A stretch of DNA of 6,190 bases from JBOHWJ01 sp050736615 (GTDB lineage Bacteria > Desulfobacterota > Binatia > Binatales > Binataceae), in the NCBI GenBank assembly GCA_050736615.1, contig JBOHWL010000227.1, positions 1 through 6,190 of the forward strand. Reading direction: 5' to 3'. Shown here one piece after another: positions 1 through 4,958 of the stretch (within the stretch, counting starts at the first letter, position 1; each line of letters opens with the position of its first letter). The position numbers were made by a program, and so were the translations under genes. The notes below the pieces were generated by a model. It did not search any database, was not told the origin of the DNA, and saw nothing but the letters and a program-made list of their open reading frames with translations.

Positions 1-891
1 CCGCCCAACGCGCGAATGTCAAAAGCGGCGCAGGCAATCGTCCGGTTCGCCGAAACCGATCGCGTGGCGGTGGAGAAACGTCATTCCGCCGGCCTCGCCA
101 CCAAACCCGATGTGCTACTCGCACTTGAGCGCGAGGCTCGCGCCAGTTATGACCTGGAAAATGCGGAATTAGGTATCAGCGACGCGCAGGCTGACCTCGC
201 GCTGGCGCTGGGCATTCGAGTTGACGCCCTGCCGCCCATCGCAAACGCGGGCGGCCAGACGTTACCGGCCACGCTCGGTGGCGTCGTTGATTCACTGATC
301 GATCAAGCGCTCCGCCAGCGGCCGGACATGGCCGCGGCCGTTTCCGCTTTGCGCGCCAGTGATGCTCAGGTGCGGCTGGCGCGCTCGTCGATGTATCCAA
401 CCGTCGATCTGTCCGGATATTACGGCAGCCGCGCCTTCAATTATCGGCTGTCGAATCCACCCACGCCGCAATTCACCGCGATGGTGCCGGAGTATGCCGC
501 AACGATCACAGTTAAGTGGGATGCCTTCGCCGGCTTCGAACATGTCAATGCGATCGGGCGCGCCGAGGCGATGCGTCAGGAGCAGCGGATGCGGGCGCGG
601 GCACTGGAATTAAACGTCGCCAGCGAAGTCTGGCGCGCCTACTATGCCTTTACCACCGCTTCAAAAAAATATCAGTATGCGCGAGCACTCCTTGAAGCGT
701 CAGAGTCGGCCTGCGACTCGAACTATAAATCCTTCAATCACGGCCTTGCCACGATCGTTGATTTGCTGTCCGCGGAACGTGATCTCGCCGATGCGAGATA
801 TACAGTGATTCGGAGTACCACGGACGTGCTGATATCGGCCGCGGCGGTTGCCTATGCGACCGGAGCGGCACCGCCCAAGAGCAAACCGTGA
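1..891 (+). CDS. TolC/NodT-family outer membrane efflux factor, C-terminal part (5' truncated by window)
   Basis: Outer membrane channel component of a tripartite efflux pump, a trimer that spans the outer membrane and periplasm and docks on a membrane fusion protein. The frame is open from base 1, so the ATG at 16 is internal; 296 residues are visible, against about 450-500 for the family. The order fits the last two thirds of an OEP protein: helical stretch (about residues 10-70) with AGLATKPDVLLALERE, a linker with DSLIDQALRQRPDMAAA (about 100-118) that starts the second repeat, beta-strand residues with YPTVDLSGYYGSRAF, then long alternating helices with GLATIVDLLSAERDLADARY near the end. 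The GLA...DLL.A.RDL.DAR pattern is the classic TolC-family repeat signature. It ends in a TGA at 889-891. It runs tail to tail towards the MdtN-like adaptor, its likely partner. The substrate cannot be read from the sequence. Confidence 0.93.
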   Translation, partial: PPNARMSKAAQAIVRFAETDRVAVEKRHSAGLATKPDVLLALEREARASYDLENAELGISDAQADLALALGIRVDALPPIANAGGQTLPATLGGVVDSLIDQALRQRPDMAAAVSALRASDAQVRLARSSMYPTVDLSGYYGSRAFNYRLSNPPTPQFTAMVPEYAATITVKWDAFAGFEHVNAIGRAEAMRQEQRMRARALELNVASEVWRAYYAFTTASKKYQYARALLEASESACDSNYKSFNHGLATIVDLLSAERDLADARYTVIRSTTDVLISAAAVAYATGAAPPKSKP

Positions 892-1023
892 ATGCGCTGA
901 TATGGTTTTATGGGCATTCCGCCTGGGGCCGTCGTGCGCATGTTTGTCTAATTTTGGACGCACCTCGCGGACTCGTTTGCTCGGCTTCACTTTGATCGCT
1001 GGGTCGCGGACTCTCTCGTTCGC

Positions 1024-1041
1024 GGGCTCGCAAGCGAGCCC
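1024..1041. repeat. Perfect inverted repeat / hairpin in the convergent spacer
   Basis: Positions 1024-1031 and 1034-1041 are exact reverse complements (gggctcgc / gcgagccc) around a two-base centre; folded, this is a 7-bp GC-rich stem with a CAAG tetraloop. It lies between the convergent stop codons of the outer membrane factor (891) and the membrane fusion protein (1062), where a bidirectional terminator would be expected. Neither side has a T tract, so a canonical intrinsic terminator is not proven. It may instead be a dispersed REP-like palindrome. Confidence 0.5.
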
Positions 1042-1061
1042 TACGTCGTTCCGCCTGCTGT

Positions 1062-2090
1062 CTATTTCTCGATAGTCACCACGGCGGTCGCACCCATCCG
1101 AAAGGCAAATTTGTCAGGATTGGCAAGTATAATCCGGACCGGGAAACGTTGCGCTAAGCGCACCCAGTTGAGCGACGGGGCGACATTCGGCAGCCCGGCC
1201 ACAGTCGCTCCGTTCTGTTGGTATAGCGCCCATCCGACCCCTTCGACCACGCCCTTGAAGCGCCGCCCGGGATAGCCGAGCAGGTAGACCCGCGCCTTCA
1301 TCCCGGACGCGATATGTGAAAGAAACGTCTCACGGAAATTCGCCATCACGTACCAGGTGCGGTTATCGACCAGGCTTACCACTTCCTTGCCCCGATTGGC
1401 GTATTGGCCGACGGAAATGTTCAAGTTGGTGACGTAGGCGTCGAAGCGCGCCCGTACATAGCAATAGCCAACGTTCAATTGCGCTTTGTATAGTTCGGCC
1501 TGTGCCGCCTGCCGCCGCGCGTTGCTATCGCCGGACTGACCGAGTTGGCGTTGCGCCTGGGCGACCTCGTTGCGTGCGTCCTCGACCGCCGCTTTTGCCG
1601 CAGCCAGCTTGCTGCGTGCGCTGGCAACTTCGTTCGCCGTGACGAAATCCTGCTTTTCCAATGGAATAATGCGAGCCAGATACTGTTGATCATACGCGGC
1701 GCTCGCTTCGGCCCGTGTTTGACGTGCCTGTGCGGCGCCGCTCGCATGATTGAGCGCGTCGATGTGCAAATTGGTCAGCGCGAGCCTCGCCTTGGCCAAT
1801 TCGAGTTCGGCTCGATATGGGCGCGGGTCGACCACAAACAGCAGGTCGCCCGCCTTAACCCGCTGATTATCACGGATCGGCAGTTCGACAATAGTACCGC
1901 TCACCTGTGGCGCCACGCCGACGGTGTTGGCACGAACATACGCGTCATCAGTGCGCGGATGAATGTAATAGAGCCGCAGGGCGTAAAACCCGAGCACAAT
2001 ATCGGCGATTACAACCGCCGCAAACAGGATCCGGCCGCAGAGCCGGTTGGTAGGATTTTCCTTGAACGAATGGCGCAACCTCGCGGCCAC
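1062..2090 (-). CDS. HlyD/EmrA-type membrane fusion protein, MdtN/AaeA-like
   Basis: Periplasmic adaptor, anchored in the inner membrane, that links an inner membrane transporter to a TolC-type channel. The 342 residues match the size of E. coli MdtN (about 343). Domains in order: a short cytoplasmic N-terminus, one transmembrane helix (about 20-41), the TDDAYV motif (47-52), the first lipoyl half with APQVSGTIVELPI and DPRPY (60-92), an alpha-helical coiled-coil hairpin (about 95-205), the second lipoyl half (about 206-240) and a beta-barrel with WYVMANFRET (246-255). The C-terminal LPNVAPSLNWVRLAQRFPV stretch (300-318) is very like the end of MdtN/AaeA-type adaptors. The usual RAPFDG motif reads RARFDA here. 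The start is GTG at 2088-2090, with GAGG 11 bases upstream overlapping the stop of the preceding DUF1656-like gene and GGAAAG nearer; an in-frame stop lies about a dozen codons upstream. The gene is probably co-transcribed and coupled with that small gene. Confidence 0.93.
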   Translation of the reverse strand: MAARLRHSFKENPTNRLCGRILFAAVVIADIVLGFYALRLYYIHPRTDDAYVRANTVGVAPQVSGTIVELPIRDNQRVKAGDLLFVVDPRPYRAELELAKARLALTNLHIDALNHASGAAQARQTRAEASAAYDQQYLARIIPLEKQDFVTANEVASARSKLAAAKAAVEDARNEVAQAQRQLGQSGDSNARRQAAQAELYKAQLNVGYCYVRARFDAYVTNLNISVGQYANRGKEVVSLVDNRTWYVMANFRETFLSHIASGMKARVYLLGYPGRRFKGVVEGVGWALYQQNGATVAGLPNVAPSLNWVRLAQRFPVRIILANPDKFAFRMGATAVVTIEK

Positions 2091-2103
2091 GTTCTTTCCG
2101 ACC

Positions 2104-2326
2104 TCAGACGGGCGCGAAGAAGATTAACCGCGCTATCAGCGAGAACATCACGATCACGGCGCCATAAAAGAACGGTAACGGACGGAGGTAACGCTCAACC
2201 CCGCTTACCACCAGCATGGGACGGCACAATGCGGCGAGAATCGCGCCCGCGCCCGCGCACATCAACCAGCCGGGAAATCGCGCCGGCGATCGTGACTACC
2301 GGATCGCAGCCGACCATAACGAACAT
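2104..2326 (-). pseudogene. DUF1656 (AaeX-like) small membrane protein, frameshifted
   Basis: Small inner membrane protein of the type encoded between a FUSC permease and an adaptor in aromatic-acid efflux operons; its exact role is not well defined. On the minus strand, 2277-2104 reads PGWLMCAGAGAILAAL, then CRPMLVVSGVERYLRPLPFF, then a hydrophobic end YGAVIVMFSLIARLIFFAPV and TGA. This aligns by eye with E. coli AaeX, including the spacing from its FPP and G-Y motifs to the hydrophobic C-terminus. The N-terminal part is in another frame: from ATG at 2317 (or 2326) it reads VGCDPVVTIAGAI. Removing one T from the TTT run at 2275-2277 joins them as TIAGAIPGW, matching the IAG..IP start seen in DUF1656 proteins and giving about 70-73 residues, the normal size. 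The stop lies 13 bp before the adaptor start. As read, the gene is broken: either a recent mutation or a base-calling error. The start is uncertain (2350 is also possible) because no clear ribosome binding site is visible. Confidence 0.6.
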
Positions 2327-2328
2327 CA

Positions 2329-2655
2329 ATAATACCGCGGCGCCAGCCATACTGAATGAGCTGTTGCTCAAGAACAGAAATGTAAACCAAACAATCGTCA
2401 GTCGCAGAGCTTAGGCAGACGCCCGCCCATGCTCAAGCGCCGATGGCAACTCCGACGGCACGAGCGCTCCGCTACCTAGCCCGTCCAATCCATTAAGGCG
2501 TCTCTCGTCGAACGCATCCGCACTTCGACAGAGATGAGACGCCAATTAAATTCGCGGCCGTGGAGTGCTCTGAAAGTCGTGGGAACGCGGGCCGCGTCGA
2601 ACATTTTGCTCGCGCGGCACCGCGTCTTGCTTAGGTGCAATGGAAGGCTGCTCTA
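2329..2655. other. Stretch without a supported gene
   Basis: No intact gene is seen here. All three minus-strand frames have several stops, for example TAA at 2411-2413. A FUSC permease would be expected directly upstream of the DUF1656-like gene, but such a gene needs about 2 kb and the hydrolase gene ends at 2656. One minus-strand frame between 2410 and 2327 is strongly hydrophobic (TIVWFTFLFLS, then MAGAAVLLMFVMVG), which could be a decayed membrane-protein end or an N-terminal extension of the small protein. A plus-strand frame reaching 2414 from inside the adaptor gene is arginine-rich shadow sequence without family features. No tRNA, repeat array or strong terminator is visible. Confidence 0.5.
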
Positions 2656-3621
2656 TCAGCCGCCAAAGTACTGGCGCGGATTGTCAACCATAAGCGTGTG
2701 GATTTTCTCCTCGCTGACGCCGCCCTTGCGCAGCGTTGGAATGATATTCCGGCATAGATGGGCGTAGTGAGAATTGGGCGAAGCCTCCATCATTTTCTGG
2801 ATTGCTTCAAAAGGGCGGCCCAGCCAACACGCCACCGCGTCATGCGACAACATGATACGGTCGAAGCCAACCGCCAGCAGGCCGAAGGGCGAAGCCAGCC
2901 GCATCTTGTCCGGCGCGATTGGCTCGATGCCAAAACGGTCGAAGCCCAGCCATGCGCCGCGGTTCAGAATATCGAAATAATACCGCATATTCCCTACGCC
3001 GCACGCATGCCCAATCAGCACGCGGTTGAAATCAACGCCTTCGGACTCGAAAATATCCAGGGTTTCACGTCCGAAGGGTGAGCTTTCACTATTGTGACAG
3101 AGAATCGAGGCGCCGGTTTTTTTGTGCGCGCGCGCCGCCGCACGCAACGCCTTTTGTTCCTGCTGGGTGATCTCGGTGTCAACCGTGATTCCCGGAATGC
3201 CGCCGGTCGCGGTCTTGATGATGCCGGCTTTGATGCCGGTGCGGCCGATTCCTTCGGTAAGCTCGCGCACGTAAATTTCCGCAATATCATCCGGGCCCAG
3301 CATGCGGAAGTGCTGCGGAAAACCGAGCGCCTCATTGTAGACGCCGGTCGCGATTATTATACGGATGCCGGATTTTTCGGCCGCTTCGGCCGCGAATTCC
3401 GGGTCGCGCCCCAACTCCATCGGACATGGATCGACGAAGCTGACCACGCCGAGACCCCGGATTTCCTTGAGCTTCTCGACCACCTTCGCCATTTCGCGTT
3501 TGCGATCGAAGCCCATATTGTCAAATTCCCAACCGGGAAAGCCGGCGGCCAAATGCTCGTGGATAAGTGTAAAGCCGAGCTCCCTGGGTTCGCATTTTCC
3601 CGCGACGGTGCTGATTGACAT
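2656..3621 (-). CDS. Phosphotriesterase-related / lactonase-like metal-dependent hydrolase
   Basis: Amidohydrolase-superfamily TIM-barrel enzyme of the phosphotriesterase (PTE) family, whose members hydrolyse lactones, esters or organophosphates at a binuclear metal centre in the cytoplasm. Counting from the upstream ATG at 3633, the metal ligands are visible as HEH (H25, H27), the lysine that is carboxylated in GIIKTATGG (K140), H180 in ILCHNSE, H209 in IGHA and D265 in LSHDA. GFDRFGIEP (230-238) matches the substrate-pocket loop, and the C-terminal NPRQYF is family-typical. Length (321-325 residues) is normal. An AGGAGG lies only one base before the ATG at 3633. The ATG at 3619-3621 has GAGGA five bases upstream and gives MSISTVAGK, the usual family beginning, so I prefer it. 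The aspartate normally three residues after the second-site histidine is a glycine (G212). The substrate cannot be assigned. The gene ends in TGA at 2656-2658. Confidence 0.93.
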   Translation of the reverse strand: MSISTVAGKCEPRELGFTLIHEHLAAGFPGWEFDNMGFDRKREMAKVVEKLKEIRGLGVVSFVDPCPMELGRDPEFAAEAAEKSGIRIIIATGVYNEALGFPQHFRMLGPDDIAEIYVRELTEGIGRTGIKAGIIKTATGGIPGITVDTEITQQEQKALRAAARAHKKTGASILCHNSESSPFGRETLDIFESEGVDFNRVLIGHACGVGNMRYYFDILNRGAWLGFDRFGIEPIAPDKMRLASPFGLLAVGFDRIMLSHDAVACWLGRPFEAIQKMMEASPNSHYAHLCRNIIPTLRKGGVSEEKIHTLMVDNPRQYFGG

Positions 3622-3634
3622 CGGTATCCTCATG

Positions 3635-3642
3635 CCTCCTTT
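3635..3642 (-). promoter_or_regulatory. Strong Shine-Dalgarno before the hydrolase gene
   Basis: On the minus strand this reads AAAGGAGG. It is one base from the first ATG (3631-3633), which is too close, and 13 bases from the second ATG (3619-3621), which is rather far. A second weaker GAGGA (3627-3631) sits five bases before the second ATG. The site confirms that translation starts in this immediate area but leaves a four-residue ambiguity, which I resolve in favour of 3621. Confidence 0.55.
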
Positions 3643-3702
3643 AAGGCTTCACAAGGTAATCGAAAGTCGCCGCGGGACCAAAGCGCGCCGTGCTCGCTGG
3701 TC

Positions 3703-4071
3703 TCATTCCGCCGCTTTGGTAGGAATATAACCCGTCTTGCCGGTGCGCAATTTAAGCCGCAGCCAATTGCCCGTAATCCCGGTGACATTAACGCGGATGC
3801 CCGCGTGGACGTGCTCAAGCACGGCGCTGGAACTATCCGGCGCACTATAAATCGCGGTGGGCTTCGACAACAGGAATCTCTTCTTGATGGGCTTGACCGA
3901 GGGAGCCGCAGCCGGCTGATTTATGTTCGTCGAGGAAGCCGCGGCGGGTTGATTGGCATTCGAGCTGGCGGCCGTGCCCGGGCTCGCGGGGGCGCTCGAC
4001 TGCGCTTCGGCAAACGGTACGGATAAGCTCAACGCGATAGCCGCCATTGCCAACAATTTGATGAGTCTCAT
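3703..4071 (-). CDS. Small secreted protein with bacterial SH3 domain
   Basis: A 122-residue exported protein of unknown specific role; bacterial SH3 domains commonly bind peptidoglycan or mediate protein contacts in the envelope. The N-terminus MRLIKLLAMAAIALSLSVPF followed by AEA-Q is a clear Sec signal peptide with likely cleavage after residue 23. Residues 24-62 are a low-complexity Ala/Ser/Pro/Asn linker with a tandem NQPAAA motif (N40-A45 and N51-A56). Residues 68-120 form one SH3b module: LLSKPTAIYSAPDSSSAVL, then GIRVNVTGITGNWLRLKL and GKTGYIPTKA. The W103 and G..GYI positions fit the SH3_3 pattern. The ATG at 4069-4071 is chosen because GAGGAG lies five bases upstream and the signal peptide begins there; the frame is open further upstream to 4209, but that extension would bury the signal peptide. 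It has no catalytic domain. The hydrolase gene follows on the same strand 81 bp downstream, so co-transcription is possible. Confidence 0.85.
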   Translation of the reverse strand: MRLIKLLAMAAIALSLSVPFAEAQSSAPASPGTAASSNANQPAAASSTNINQPAAAPSVKPIKKRFLLSKPTAIYSAPDSSSAVLEHVHAGIRVNVTGITGNWLRLKLRTGKTGYIPTKAAE

Positions 4072-4290
4072 GCAAGCTCCTCGAGGGGTGATGCCTCTCC
4101 GCGGGCGAAGAGTCGTCATGTACCAGGCGGATTCAGATACGCCGGGCACCTGCGCTCGCCCGCCAATTACGAGTGGCTTAGCCCGATTTCGGCTCTGCCG
4201 CAACCGCAATTTGCCGCGCGCGAGCGGCCGCTCCTCCGATCATTTGCACCTGCGGGATTGCTTTGTGCATCATGGTGGCGTGTTGGCGAG

Positions 4291-4873
4291 ATGAAAAGAA
4301 TCTGCGTTTTCAGTGGTTCGAATTCCGGCGCTGAATCAGCTTACGCGCTCGCGGCGCGCGCCTTGGGCCAAGCCCTCGCCGACAGAGGTCTGGGCCTGGT
4401 TTACGGCGGCGCAAAGATCGGCCTGATGGGCGAAATTGCGCGGTCGGTTCGCGCCACCGGCGGCGAGGTCACAGGCGTGATTCCACGCGCGCTAGTGGGC
4501 AAGGAAGTCGCCTATGAGGAATTGGCGGACCTCCGCATAATCGCGTCCATGCATGAACGGAAAGCGGTGATGGCGGACCTGGCCGACGGCTTCGTCGCGA
4601 TGCCGGGCGGGCTCGGCACGCTCGAAGAGTTATGCGAAATTCTGACGTGGGCGCAACTCGGCATTCATCGCAAGCCATGCGGAATTCTCCCACGTTAATC
4701 ATTACTATGACCTGCTGCTCACTTTCCTGGACCATGCGGTTGACCAGGAATTCCTCAAGCGCGCTCATCGTTCGATGCTGATGGTCGAGCAAAGCCCGGA
4801 GCATTTGCTGGAACGCTTCGAGACTTATGTCTCGCCCACGGCTGACAAATGGCTCAGTCGCGGCAATCGGTAA
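4291..4873 (+). pseudogene. LOG-family nucleotide 5'-monophosphate phosphoribohydrolase (TIGR00730-like), frameshifted
   Basis: LOG proteins release a free base and ribose 5-phosphate from cytokinin or purine nucleoside 5'-monophosphates in the cytoplasm; many bacterial members are annotated 'lysine decarboxylase' by historical error. From ATG 4291: MKRICVFSGSNSG (1-13, Rossmann start), GGAKIGLMGE (39-48), GVIPRAL (62-68), MHERK (87-91) and the nucleotide-binding PGGLGTLEE (105-113), all family hallmarks. The frame then stops at TAA 4696-4698 after only 135 residues. Directly afterwards another frame reads VNHYYDLLLTFLDHAVDQEF, then LKRAHRSMLMVEQSPEHLLE and RFETYV, ending at TAA 4871-4873. 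This is the normal LOG C-terminus. Removing one C from the CCC run at 4689-4691 gives GILHVNHYYD and a 193-residue protein, the usual length. The catalytic motif is intact, but the last third, which contributes to the fold and dimer, is lost as read. The start has only a weak GGCGAG upstream. A 30-base in-frame extension to ATG 4258 is not family-like. Confidence 0.88.
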
Positions 4874-4958
4874 TAAAAATGCATTGACCCGAATCGGTTT
4901 GCAAGTAACCGCCCGAGCGTTGCAAACTCGCGGCATCACCCGGAAGCATGGCAATTTC

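Noticed and set aside
1545..2414. Long 289-codon plus-strand frame
   Set aside because: It lies mostly opposite the adaptor coding region and has an arginine-rich, repeat-free translation without family motifs. High GC content makes such antisense frames common.
2613..2624. Hairpin CGCGG/CCGCG downstream of the hydrolase stop
   Set aside because: Five base pairs with a two-base centre and no T tract; not a supportable terminator in GC-rich DNA.
3094..3618. 174-codon plus-strand frame opposite the hydrolase gene
   Set aside because: It is fully antisense to a well-supported PTE-family gene whose catalytic residues are all on the minus strand.
3634..3647. Small inverted repeat around the hydrolase Shine-Dalgarno (GCCT...AGGC)
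   Set aside because: Only four base pairs, easily due to chance; not convincing as a translational switch.
4072..4209. N-terminal extension of the SH3 protein to the ATG at 4209
   Set aside because: It would place a clear signal peptide in the middle of the protein, and a good Shine-Dalgarno precedes the internal ATG at 4071.
4244..4273. Possible promoter before the LOG gene (TTGCAC, 18-base spacer, CATCAT)
   Set aside because: The -35 match is only about half of consensus and the leader would be about ten bases; too weak to list as a site.
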